DNA of 64,000 bases from NCBI GenBank assembly GCA_001566295.1, contig KQ964259.1:310001-374000 (forward strand). The letters run 5' to 3'. The translations under genes were made by a program, and so were the position numbers. Numbering within the stretch: the stretch's first letter is position 1; each line of letters starts with the position of its first letter. A model generated the notes under the pieces. That model saw nothing but the letters and a program-made list of their open reading frames with translations. It was not told where the DNA came from and did not search any database. Below are positions 44,286 to 55,292 of the stretch, piece after piece. This DNA is from Microdochium bolleyi (Eukaryota; Ascomycota; Sordariomycetes; Xylariales; Microdochiaceae).

Positions 44286-46879
44286 ATGCCTCCGTTGTCT
44301 AACAACCTCGGCAGGTCAGCAGGCAGCTCCTGCATTCCACCAGCTCACGCAGCGGTGGGCGCGTCTTCCAGTCAGGTAGGTGCACCTAGCTTGTGGCCCA
44401 GGCCTCGGGGCATGGACTGAGCTTTGGGCTTTAAGTCCGCCGGCTTTACTTTACGAGTATTTGCTGACCGCGAGGGCTGTCCACGATATCCACAAGCAGG
44501 CGCCGCATGGCAGGACAAACTCCCTGCTGCCGCCAAGTATCTGGCATCGTCCTAGAACTCACAAGCCATCATCGCCTACCTCCCCGAGCTCACGACATCC
44601 AGCTTTCAGGACGGTACCGTCAAGGTCGACCCCCTCAGCAGTAGCAGCAGCAGCCTCGTCACCCGCCACGCTGCCACCACTAACCTCAACGCCGTTGCTC
44701 TCGTCGCCAGCGCCACCAGGAGTATCACCAGGAGCACCACCACTACCAGCAGTGCCCGCCACGCTACAAGTGCCCATGCCCACAGTACAACCAGGCCCGC
44801 CAGACACACAACTCCCTCCATACACCCTCGAACTCCCCTTCTCAAGACCAAAGACCTTGGTTTTCCAAGACGCAACGGCGCAAATTGAAACCCGCCACGT
44901 CGCAAGATACGAGACGGTTGTTGACATTCTGAAGCAGACCGTCGAGAGCGATTCAAGCTTGCACCAGCATGCCAGTAAGATTGACTACTATCTCCGAATG
45001 TGCGGACCCTCTCGGCTGGAGATGTACCCTTCGGTCCTGGTCTGCTGTCCCCCGTGGATAATGAAAAAGCTTGACAAGTTGTTTCGCAAAGGCCTAGTCG
45101 CCCGCCAATATCTCCGCACAGCAAGGGACCGTAGAAGCATACTATCCTCTGTAGCCTTCCTGACTACCCCTGGTCGCAGTGATGCCCGTGCAGCCTCACA
45201 ATATCCATCCTACGATTTGTACTTCTGGGCGAGCAACGAGCCTCTGCGTCTCATGACAGGCATCGACATGGTTATCGCTCAGAATACCGCCGACAGCCTC
45301 GCAGTCTATGGCTCAGACCTCAGCCGAACCACGCTCTGTGGCGCCTCTCTGCACCGGGCCACAGGAGGAGCGCGAATTTCGACCATTGGATGCCGGTTGA
45401 AGGTCAACAAAAAGCCATACTGTCTCACGACTTATCACGGCATATTCGGCGACCCTTGGCAATTGAGCAGAAGTGCTGAAGACCCAGACCCCTCGGACTC
45501 TATCGACTTCAATTCGATGTATAATCAGACCCATGGCGACGATGGCGATGACGGCGAAGATAGCGACAGCGAAGATTTCGGTGGCATATCGTATGACTTA
45601 CCTGCTAGTGCCGACTTTTACCGTGCCTCGCAGAGTACTTTAGCCACTCAGGATCCAGTGCAAACAGGCTCAGAGGGGTCATTACATCCAGGTGAGAGCA
45701 CAAGATCCGGAATCATCAATACGATCGCGGCACCATCCCTCAACAGCAGCCACGATCCATACCACCTTGATTGGGCACTATTGCCGCTCTCAGGCACAAC
45801 TGAGGTCCTCCCAAACCTTTACTGGATCTCCCCGCCCTCCACGCCCCACCCGCAGCCCCGGTTATTAGATGCTGTCAGTGACAAGGAGCCTGGATCGGGC
45901 ATAGATGTTTATATCATCGCTTCGCAAGGCCGGGTCAAAAAAGGGAAGCTTGACTCTGTTCCAGCCGTTCTCGGAGCCTTGACCTATCCTCATCACCATG
46001 CCATTATGTGGACGATCGTGATGGAACAGGGAGACGGTAAGTCCAATGCAGTCCATGCTCGCTACAGACTCTGACGTACAGGATATAGCTGTCATTCCAG
46101 GCGATTCTGGCGCGCTCGTGGTCGCGCGAACCGCTGGGATTGTGTATGCTCACGTGGTAGGCATCAATGCATTTGGGGAAGTTATCGTCAGCCCCTTCCA
46201 CGAAACACTGCGACAGATCTCAAGATATTTCGGATTATCCACTATGGGACTGCCTAACTCTTGGAAACTTTCCGTCGAGCTTCTGGCCAGAGTGGGGCCG
46301 GATGGAGACGCGACTCTGGTGTTGGGACTGTTGACTATGATCGGCTGCGAGATCAAGCAACGGTGGGGTTTCGGACTGCAATGGCTGTTCCGTCGGGGTT
46401 TACATGATCAAGAACGCTCCAGACGGCGAGATACAGTCTTGGTGAGCATTGGCGAATGCCTACGGAACCCGGCACAGGTCGTCAAACGCCAAGCGCTGGA
46501 CCTGCTCGGAGACCAGCGCTCGATTCCGGCGCAGACACTGAACGAAGTCAGAACCATTGCACAGAGTTCGGACGCCCAGCTCAGAGATATTGCAGCTACC
46601 ATTCTCGAGAAGCATGCCGTTTCACGAGGCGGCGGCACCGGCGGGAGCCAGGATCCATCACAGAGCAAAACCTCTGCACCAGAGATGTCGTGGCCCTTGC
46701 AAACCTATCTGAGGGACTATCAGAGAATGGAGGGATACAGCATATTTGCGTCCCCGTTAACGGAATCCTCTCGTCAGGAGGCCGCTGCGTATATGGTTCA
46801 GTCCTGCGACAAGGAGTGGGCAAAGGCAGTGAGCCACGGGGAAGGGGGCCGGAGCACGAACGAATCTCATGATACCTGA
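44286..46879 (+). CDS. Trypsin-fold serine protease-like fungal protein, 3 exons
   Basis: Predicted exons are 44286-44375, 44500-46036 and 46101-46879, encoding 801 residues. An N-terminal disordered Pro/Ser/Thr-rich part (about 1-140) is followed by a conserved-looking helical region (RHVARYETVVDILKQTVESD...). A chymotrypsin-like domain then carries an apparent catalytic triad: His343 in CLTTYHGIF, Asp454 in HLDWALLPL and Ser545 in GDSGALVV. The Ser motif is split by the 64-nt second intron, which argues that this splice is correct. An acidic insertion (DDGDDGEDSDSED, about 380) lies between His and Asp. The C-terminus (about 600-690) is helical and HEAT-like (VKRQALDLLGDQRS, LRDIAATILEKH). 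No signal peptide is present, so it is likely intracellular. Related intracellular trypsin-like domains occur in fungal conflict proteins; immune function is inference. The first exon is less certain. Confidence 0.78.
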
Positions 46880-48207
46880 GGGGTAGGCCATCAGTCGGAT
46901 ATGAACACGAGTGAAAAGTTTTCTACGCCGCACAGAGCCAACCAACCAGACCGGCTCCGCAGGAGAGGGCAGAGAACGTCCAGCGAGGATCATGATGCAG
47001 CTCTTCGAGAACACTGTACCGAACATCAAATAAGAAAGCTATCTTGTTCGGCCGCAAAAGATTTCGAACGAGAGCAGAGGCAGTGCAGATAGACCTTATG
47101 ATGCATACAGGTGGAACAAAGTCTCGCGTTCACAGCCCATGACAGCACTGTTCGGACAGCCAAGCTATCTCGTCTCCACTGCCCAAACCCCTAAGATCAG
47201 AAGATGCAGCGGCGGATGTGGTCGTTGAAGTTGCCGGGATAAATCGTCAAGAGTTGGATCTGGCGCTCTGGGTGACAGCTCCGAAAGCGAAAGTTCTCTG
47301 TCGGCGCCGTTGCTTCTGAACGCGCTGAGCAATTGCCATCTCTGGCTGCTGCGTGGTGCATCGGGCCGTTGCTGGCCTGAGCGAACTTGAGGGTTTTTAG
47401 CGCTGCGACTTTAACGTTACCTGTTGTTTGTCGGGGTTTCCGTGATGGTCGATAAAAGCGTTCTGTGGCGTTGGACACGGCATATCTTGACGATTTCAGG
47501 GGGGGCACTTTGATGTCTGCCTTGCAGCACGTGCTCCCCCTCCTTATTACGTTCAAAGCCTTGTGCAAGTGGATAGGGTGTGCCTGAGCTCTATGCACGG
47601 AAGAAGCTTGTTACGTGGCACGTGACTTGTCCTACCCGATGTGGTGCCACGAATAACCGAAGGAGGTATACAAATTGCCCTGTACAATTGCTGCTCCTTG
47701 TCAAGTGATTGCTGACACTCTCGTCTGATCTTGCCCGATCCCATCTCCATTCCTTGTCCATTCCCCTCCCACCCATCATGGCAGAATGGTGCGCGAGATG
47801 ATTCCTAAGAGGCAGGGAGGTGAGTGCTGGTGTTGGCGAGTCATCTTGTATGACAATGACGCAAGTCGGAAGAGATTAGCAAACAGACACAACCCTGCCG
47901 GGAGTCGTTATGATCATGTCGGCAAAAATGATTGTCGCTTGAGCTTGTTGTGCTGTATTCGAGTCCCTTTGAGAAGATAAGTTGTATAGAGAACAGACTT
48001 GTAGAGAATCTTCACATGGTACGAAGGAGAGTCTAGCTCCCCACTTGCTATGGAGAGCTAGGCATTCCAGCAGGAGATAGGAACAAGGAAATTCAGGGTC
48101 CTGTCCGCTCCCCTATCTACAAGCTTGATGCCACCTCATGTCTTCCAGAAATGGATGTCACTTACCCTGCATACAAGACTTGATGCCGCAATCTTGGTAG
48201 CTAGAGT

Positions 48208-48223
48208 GGGGGGGGGGGGGGGG
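48208..48223. repeat. Poly-G tract, 16 bases
   Basis: An uninterrupted run of 16 G on the plus strand, about 650 bp upstream of the sedolisin start. Confidence 0.8.
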
Positions 48224-48772
48224 AGCGGATCCCTGTCAATTGGCAGCTGTGGCTTTGTAGTTCCGGCCCAAATCCGCCGGTTAATGGCCTACCTCTAGTC
48301 AATCGACATGGATGTGCACTTGCGGATACTAGGCGCTTGGGGAGAGCCATAGGAACAAAGTCGTTGGAGCATGACCCTCGCCTAATATACCGATATGGCT
48401 GGTCAGATTGCAACACCTTGCTGGCAAGATAACAGCTACAATGGATACAGCTCGCCGCGCGTATTCCGGCACGCCCGGACCGACACGGCGATCCAGGCCT
48501 CGATGGGGAAGGAGGACCAGGGCATGATGGCCTTGTCCGAAACAGGCAGCTCAGTGTTCAATGTCGCCATTGCGCACCCACAGCCAGGGCCGGCCTGGTG
48601 GGCCAAAGCCAAGTCAGATCAAGCTTTGTACCCCAGGTCTTGGCTGGCTTGGCCGTGTGGGCGTGGTGAACGTGTGATTGCGAACCGCGTCGCGCAAAAT
48701 CCCGCAGCTCGCTGGATTGGATGGATGATGCCGGTATCCGGCTCGTGCGTGGCCCATGACAATGCGACCTTG

Positions 48773-48778
48773 TATAAG
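48773..48778 (+). promoter_or_regulatory. Possible TATA element of the sedolisin gene
   Basis: TATAAG lies about 95 bp upstream of the ATG at 48872, a plausible TATA position given a short leader. The match could be chance. Confidence 0.35.
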
Positions 48779-48871
48779 ACCAACGAGCCTGCCTGGCTGC
48801 TGGCGGATCTATGCTCCTCCCCCTTTGGTTATCCTTCTTGTCACTCATCTAGGCTCGATCCTCCTGACGCC

Positions 48872-50982
48872 ATGAAGTTCACCGCCCTGCATCTGGCCGT
48901 GTTGGCCTGTCTTGCCCTCGAGGCGGGCGCCAAGCCGGTGATCCCAGCCACGCACACCCTGCACGAGCGTGGTGACCACCACTGGGCCCGTGAATGGAGG
49001 GCCAAGACCAGGCTTCCTCGCGATGCCATTCTGCCTGTGCGCATTGGCCTGCAGCAGTCCAACGAGCACGTTGGCCACCAAAGACTGGCCGAGATGTGAG
49101 CCCTGCCCAACTCTGTCTTCCCTTCATTACCCCAAGGTATGCGTATCTAACATGTGAAACCCTCCCCAGCTCGGACCCCAAATCCAGCCACTACGGCAAG
49201 CACATGACGGCCGACGAGGTCCGTGAGCTGTTTGCCCCGGCACGGGAGACGGTCGAGGCCGTCGTCCAGTGGCTGACCGACTCTGGCATCCACGTGGACC
49301 GCATCTCGCAGTCGTACAACAAGCAGTGGATCCAGATGGACGTGACGGCCGAGGAGGCCGAGAGCCTGCTGCTCGCCGAGTTCCACCTGTACGAGCACTA
49401 GGCCTCGGGCACGCACGACGTGGCCACACGTGACTACCACGTGCCCCGCCACCTCGCGCAGCACATTGACTACATCACACCCGGTGTCCGTCTTCGTGCC
49501 GATCCCAAGAAGGTGGACATGGCCAAGCGGGCAGCCGCCCATGCGGACGCCCTCCAGAAGCGCACCATCCCCATGTACAAGGCGGCCAAGGTGCTGCCCA
49601 GCCTGCCTCCCCTCAACGCCTCGTCTTGCGGCACATACATCACCAACGAGTGCCTCTCCACCCAGTACCACATCCCGCCTGGCAAGAAGGCCACCCCCGG
49701 CAACGAGCTCGGCATCTTTGAGACGCTCAACGACCACTACTCGCGCAAGGACCTAGATACGTTCTTTAAGAACCTCTACCCTCGCGTGCCGCAGGGGACC
49801 TACCCCGAGGAGCGCCTAGTCGACGGCGCCGTCGGGTACGCCGAGACGCCCGGCGACCCGACGGTCGAGGTCGGCGGCGAGTCCAACCTCGACTTCCAGG
49901 CCGCCTGGCCCATCATCTGGCCACAGAAGACGGTGCTCTTCCAGGTCGACGACCAGCCCGTCGAGATTGCCGAGTCCAACGTCCTGCCGTACCTGGGCTT
50001 CTACAACACTCTCTACGACGCGCTCGACGGCTCGTACTGCTCGTACTCGGCCTTTGGCGAGACGGGCAACTGCGTGCGGCCCGAGTGTCTGGACCCGTCG
50101 TACCCGAACCCCGCCCCGGGTGGCTACAAGGGCCAGCTCCAGTGCGGCGTGTACAAGCCGACCAACGTCATCAGCATCAGCTACGGCGGTGGCGAGGCAG
50201 ACGTCCCGGCCTCGTACTGGAAGCGCCAATGCAGCGAGATCATGAAGCTGTCCCTGCAGGGCGTCACGGTCGTGCAGTCCTCGGGCGACGACGGCGTGGC
50301 CAGCTACAAGGGCGACTTTGGCCTCGCCAACGGCTGCACGGGGCCCAACGGCACCGTCTTCTACCCGGCCTACATGTGCCCGTACGTCCTCTCCGTCGGC
50401 TCGACCCAGCTGGACAACCCGACCAACGGCACGACCCCCAAGCCCGGCTGCAAGCTGCGCGAGCGCGCGACGAGCCGCTTCGCCTCGGGCGGCGGCTTCT
50501 CCAACTACTTTGAGACCCCCGACTACCAGAAGGCCGCCGTGGCCGAGTACTTCGCCACCACGCCCCTGCCCTTTGTCGGCTACAAGACCCGCGACCCGGC
50601 CAAAAACTTCACCGACGTGGCCCCGGGCGTCTTCCACATCGGCGGGCGCGGATACCCGGACGTTGCGGCCAACGGGGACCGGTTCGTGACGCGCTCCAAC
50701 GGCACGTGGAACACGATCGGCGGCACCTCGCTCAGCGCGCCCATCTGGGCCGCCATCCTCACGCGCATCAACGAGGAGCGCCTCGCCGTGGGTAAAGGCA
50801 CCGTGGGTTTCGTCCACCCCACGCTCTACGCACACCCGCACATCTTCACCGACATCACAGAGGGGAGCAACCCCGGCTGCAAGTCGGGCGGGTTCCCCGC
50901 CGCCAAGGGCTGGGACCCCGTGACCGGGCTGGGCAGCCCCAACTACGACAAGTTGCTCGAGGTGTTCATGGCCTTGCCCTGA
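48872..50982 (+). pseudogene. Sedolisin (S53) protease with one in-frame TAG
   Basis: Exons are 48872-49095 and 49170-50982. The signal peptide is MKFTALHLAVLACLALEAGA. The activation (pro) domain is normal (ISDPKSSHYGKHMTADEV), but at codon 152 (49399-49401) a TAG interrupts LLLAEFHLYEH/ASGTHDVATRDYHVPRHL, at a place where relatives have a sense codon. Beyond it, about 525 codons stay open with an intact peptidase: Glu312 and Asp316 (GESNLDF), oxyanion Asp448 (SSGDDG), nucleophile Ser595 (GGTSLSAPIWA) and the C-terminal calcium site (DITEGSNPGC, WDPVTGLGSPN). These are acidic tripeptidyl- or endopeptidases secreted by fungi. No intron could remove the stop without removing conserved residues. 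The gene is therefore a very recent nonsense allele, a readthrough case or a sequence error. Confidence 0.88.
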
Positions 50983-51900
50983 GCAGTTTTGAGCTTCCCA
51001 ATGGAAAGAGGGTCACCCGAGCAGCCAGGATTCTGTTTTATTGAGGTGGCTAGCCTGGCGAGAGTGCAGACGTACTTTGCGTTGACAACGGCTGCGGGTC
51101 TCCCCAACCACGCTGGGTGGTTCGGGCTGCACCTCGATGGTCGGGGCCGCTTGTACTTTAGCCCGATAGCAACTTACCATTTTGGATCAAAGCTTATGCA
51201 GCCCTGTCCTCGACGCGAAGTGTTCGAAGACTGCTCATAAAGGTGCTTCCCCGTTTTACTGTCTGCCCTTCCTCAGTTCAGTTGAGACACCGCTCATGCT
51301 TGTAGATAGCGCATGGGGGGTCCTATAAGAGGCAAGTGATAATGCTTGAGGTATAGCATTGCGGACATCTCCGTAGTGATTCAGCTGGCTAGGGAGATTG
51401 TGAGGCCGCAGACAAGTTGCCGCAAAATTGTGTATACAATTCGTGTACCCGGCGTCGAGCGAGTATTCAGATGTTTCCGCCCAAGGCCAGACAAGAACAC
51501 ACGCTGACGTCGGACGCAAAGGCATAGCGGTTGATCTTACAAGTAAGGGATTCCGCTCGGCCGAATTAATCCTCTTCCGCTATGGCTCGACCTGTACATT
51601 GTTCTTCTGAGGCCGAGCTCTGGCTTGCTGGACGAGACGCCCACCACAACCTTGATCACTACCGGGATGTGAACAGAAGTCTTCGCTATTGATTCTCTCT
51701 CCTTGACGTGTAAAGTGCAGGGGGCGTTCGCGGCGATGTAATTACTCTGCCCTAGTTCCGTGGAGCATTGCCGTCACAGTGCGTAGCGAAGCGTGCGTGC
51801 CATATAATAATAGGTCTCTCACGAGATAAATCATTGAATGGTCTCTTGGCAAGCCAGTTCCCAAAGAGTAGGTTCATTAACAAGGGTCGCCCTGACACCC
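50983..51900. other. Convergent intergenic
   Basis: About 0.9 kb between the 3' ends of the sedolisin and the C6 regulator. Nothing further was recognised. Confidence 0.5.
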
Positions 51901-54696
51901 TTACGACCACTCACCCGTCGGAGGGAACATGCTGAATCCTAATATGGACGGCCCAAACTGTCCCATTTGCTGGTTGAGCAGTATGCCACAGTCATTCGCT
52001 GCAAACTCATCCATCCCATCCGTAAACATGGTTTCCGAGGCGCACTCCGCCGCTGAGAAGAGATTGTCAGGCTGGTGCTGGTGCTGCGCCTCCGCATCTG
52101 ATGCAGCAATGCGCTCTGTCGCCGACACATCACTTGATGCAGCAGTCCTCTCTGTTGGCACGCCTTGCTTCGGGAAGTCCAGACTCCCAACTGCCTGCAA
52201 GTCGTGCATCAGCCGCTTAATGTACGGCGGATCAGCGACTACACCGGTCCCCTCTTGGCCCTCCCCTACATTCTCGCGACATATCCACGCCTCGATAATG
52301 GACTTTGCCAGCGCACGATGCGCACTACTCGATAAGTCATACAGCCCCTTTTGGATCTCGTACATGTCCTCAATATGCCTCCACGCCTCGTCTACTAGGG
52401 CAGTCGACTCGGTCCGCTTGCGCAGCTGCCGGGCGACGTATAGGGTCGACTCAAAGGTAGTGCGGAGATTGAGTCGCGAGAACCACGAGAAGCCCGTTTC
52501 CGCTGAGACGGCGGTGATTTTGTTCTGTATGTCGATCTCGCCGACTCCAGTACGGAAGAGGCCGTCTGGTGAGACATCACTAGCGCCGACGTTGAATGGA
52601 CTCATGTGGCCAGATATGAAGCAGTGGGAGCTGGCGGATGATGATGAGCATGACGGGCTACTTGTTGCATTGCCAGCTGAAGGCCGAGGCGCGGGTCGAA
52701 AAGCGTCGTTGAGGTGCTTGAGGAGAGATTCAATGACCACGGCGGCCATGCGATGTGCGGGACCGCTTGCAGGGCTGCATTGTTTGTCCCGGATGTGCTT
52801 CATGTCTCGTTCGAGTTCGTCGAGGAGGGCGCTGTAGTAGCTCATCTGTCGCTGTTCGGCTGATGGTTTGTGGTCCTTGTCGTCGAGGCTGTTAGTATGG
52901 AAACACTTGTGGCCGCTCATGGCGCCACTATACCCAGTGGCCAAGGGAACTCTTGGTGCTGCTGGTTCGATAGCCATTCCCATCTCCAGTCCCGGTGTGC
53001 GGGTCATGAAGCGTGCTGTTTTATACATGATATTGCAGAGAACCATCTCTGTGGGGCCCTCCCGATCAGCGAACGGCTCCGTGGCGGCGGGATATATGTC
53101 TGCGTCGTTGAGATTCCGTGGCCCGAGGGCGGGGGAGTCGAGAGGGAGTAGTGAATGGCCCAGGCCGGCTCCCAGCGCGAATTGGGCATCTTGCATCACA
53201 AGGTGCCACCAGAGCCGCCGCCGCATCTCAGTCTCGAACGGGCTCAGACCTAGGCGCTCCCCATCTTGATGCAGTCCCATCCGTTGCCCGATACGCAAGG
53301 CTAAGCCGCTGAGGATCCAAGCTGGCGGGCCTTGACCCCGTGACTGGTCGTAGAGAGACATCTAAGTGAGAGGAGTTGGAGAGGTTGTCGGAGTAGAGGG
53401 GGTAGGGGACGTTGGTTTACATACGGTGAATACGGCCAGCGTCTGGACAATGACAACATCGCTCTTGCGGAGAAAGTCGAGATTTCGCAGTGTCCGTCGC
53501 GTACCGGACGAGAACTGAGTGAAGGCCTGGTCTCGAGCCATGCCCAGATACTGCTGCGTTTCCTCCTCTTTCATGGCGACGACAGCCATGAGAAAGATGG
53601 CAAACAGCAGGCCTTGCATGTTCTGTGGTATGTTTTCTATGCCATCGCATGCTTCGACGAGATAATGTTGGAGAGAGGGGACGTGAATGACCTTGCTCAT
53701 GGGGTTCACGCGCTCGAGATAGATGTGCCATAATCTGAAGACGTGGGCACTGGAGGGCCAAAGGTGGGCGGTCGAGTGGAACGCCGTCGGGTCATCACTG
53801 CCAAGCAGGCCCATGTCGGTGTCAAACTCATCAGCTGTGGAAGGTGCAGGGTTGGTAGCCACGGGGCCGTGGTCGCTACTTGGGCAGACTGAGGCAAACC
53901 CGACGATCGTGCTTTCATTATCGAGGATTTCGCGCATTGCGCGCACCTGGAGCGGGTCGTGTCAGCGTGGATAACCCTCGGTGAAGAGTCCACACGGCAG
54001 CTTGGCTGACCTCTTCATGGACTGCCTGGATGTAACCATCTTCCATGAAGGAAACGGTGCCATCGGCGTGCTCGACCAACTTGCCGTGAGGCCGGCGGAA
54101 GGGCGTCCATTGCGATAGAACGTCCTCGACGTCGTCCTTGGTGTTGGAGCTGTGTTGGGCGGGGAGCGGTGTACTGAGATCAGAGCTGAGAGATGGTGAG
54201 CTGGACGAGGACGGCAGGGGTTCCGAAACAGGGACACGACATGTCGAGCCAGCAACCTCATGAAGCAGCTGCTCGCAACGGTCTAAGTGCCGCTTGAGCT
54301 CCTGCTGATGTGATTGGCGCGGCCGGTTGGGTGCCCGCGTTGCCTGGACACACTGGGCTCCCGCCTGGACAGGGATTAAATCGCATCGTAAGGTTAGACT
54401 GATGTAGCAGAACTGAGAAAGCCTGAGGAAATGGGTCAAAGACTGACCTGTAGACACGAGCCACAGGGGAAACTGCGGGGACAGCGGATCTTGCGATACT
54501 GGCATCTCGTCTGGAGGACTTGGGATCAGTATTTTCTGTTTTTTTTCCTTTGATTGAAAGTGCAGGCAGAAAATGGTCCTGGGCGACATACGCAGGACAA
54601 GACGCGCCGTGTAGGTGCGGGTGATGATACAGCAGTGGCGGTGCTGGACAGTGTTGGGCTGGACGTGGGACCTGGCACGGGCAGCAGCGGCTCCAT
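51901..54696 (-). CDS. Zn(II)2Cys6 transcription factor with fungal_trans domain, 5 exons
   Basis: Minus-strand exons are 54696-54592, 54510-54448, 54364-54011, 53946-53425 and 53361-51901. Every one is a multiple of three, and they encode 834 residues. The zinc cluster is assembled from three exons: RRVLSC (Cys35 ends exon 1), then TRCQYRKIRCPRSFPCGSC in the 63-nt exon 2 (Cys38, 45, 51, 54), then AGAQC (Cys61), a perfect C-x2-C-x6-C-x5-C-x2-C-x6-C. A coiled linker (LKRHLDRCEQLLHEV) follows. The fungal_trans middle region has LWHIYLERVNPMSKVIHVPS and, after the last splice, SLYDQSRGQGPPAWILSGLA with LRIGQRMGLHQDG and MRRRLWWHLVMQDAQFALGA, all family signatures. The C-terminus is acidic and Gln/Ser-rich, as in activation domains. 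It faces an MFS exporter across a 596-bp promoter, the usual layout of a pathway-specific regulator. Confidence 0.92.
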
Positions 54697-54863
54697 GTCG
54701 ACGGCTCTGCGCAGAGTCAGCCTCGAGGGTTGTTGGTGCAGCAGACGGGATACGAGACACGGGAGGCCGGGTTGTTGGACTTCCACGGTTGATGTTGGCG
54801 TTGTTGCCCAGGCTGGACGACAGAACGGGGATCGCGGGAAAGGTTGGATGACTCAGCACAGGA

Positions 54864-54872
54864 CGGAGTCCG
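54864..54872. promoter_or_regulatory. CGG-N3-CCG element, copy 1
   Basis: CGGAGTCCG, an inverted pair of CGG triplets spaced by three bases, the half-site type recognised by Zn2Cys6 dimers. It lies 168 bp upstream of the regulator ATG. Binding is inferred. Confidence 0.45.
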
Positions 54873-55079
54873 CATCTTTCCCGCTCTTGCCCGCTTTGTT
54901 CCACAGTCGCCCCACGCATGCGGCCCCGTCCAACTCCGCGGGCCATGTCCTGTCATTTCCCAGCCGGACATCCCACGACAGCACATCTCGACAACCATCC
55001 CAGATTGCAAGATGCGGTAGCCACGGAGTCTGGCACGGGGCCACGTCCCAGGGCTCACACATATAGCCATTCGCCGCAG

Positions 55080-55088
55080 CGGACTCCG
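55080..55088. promoter_or_regulatory. CGG-N3-CCG element, copy 2
   Basis: CGGACTCCG, the exact reverse complement of copy 1, lies about 205 bp upstream of the MFS exporter ATG. Binding by the adjacent regulator is inferred. Confidence 0.45.
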
Positions 55089-55292
55089 TAACCCCTTACC
55101 ATGATGATGGAACACGGATACAAGCCCTGGAGAGCCATACTACATAATATATTCGGATCCAGACCTCTTCTACCATGGCGGTCCTTGGTTGCTTAACTTC
55201 TGCAGCACATCATCCGACGCTCGTTTACTCTTCTCTTTTCGATTGCTCTATTCACCGTTCCCACCTTCCCCCCAGACCCAGTCCCTCCGAAC

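Larger units (their letters stand above)
46880..48871. other. Gene-poor stretch before sedolisin
   Basis: About 2 kb with no supported gene, containing a 16-base G tract (48208-48223). The frame upstream of the sedolisin ATG is open to 48395 but reads as non-coding. Confidence 0.5.
54697..55292. promoter_or_regulatory. Divergent promoter of C6 regulator and MFS exporter
   Basis: 596 bp between divergent start codons. It contains two CGG-N3-CCG elements that are reverse complements of each other (listed separately) and one near match (cggagtctg at 55024). Confidence 0.6.

Noticed and set aside
47959..47975. tRNA-like TTCGAGTCC sequence
   Set aside because: No matching acceptor stem, D-arm or anticodon arm could be drawn around it.
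49816..50841. Minus-strand 341-codon frame opposite the sedolisin
   Set aside because: Shadow of the peptidase domain, with no recognisable motif.
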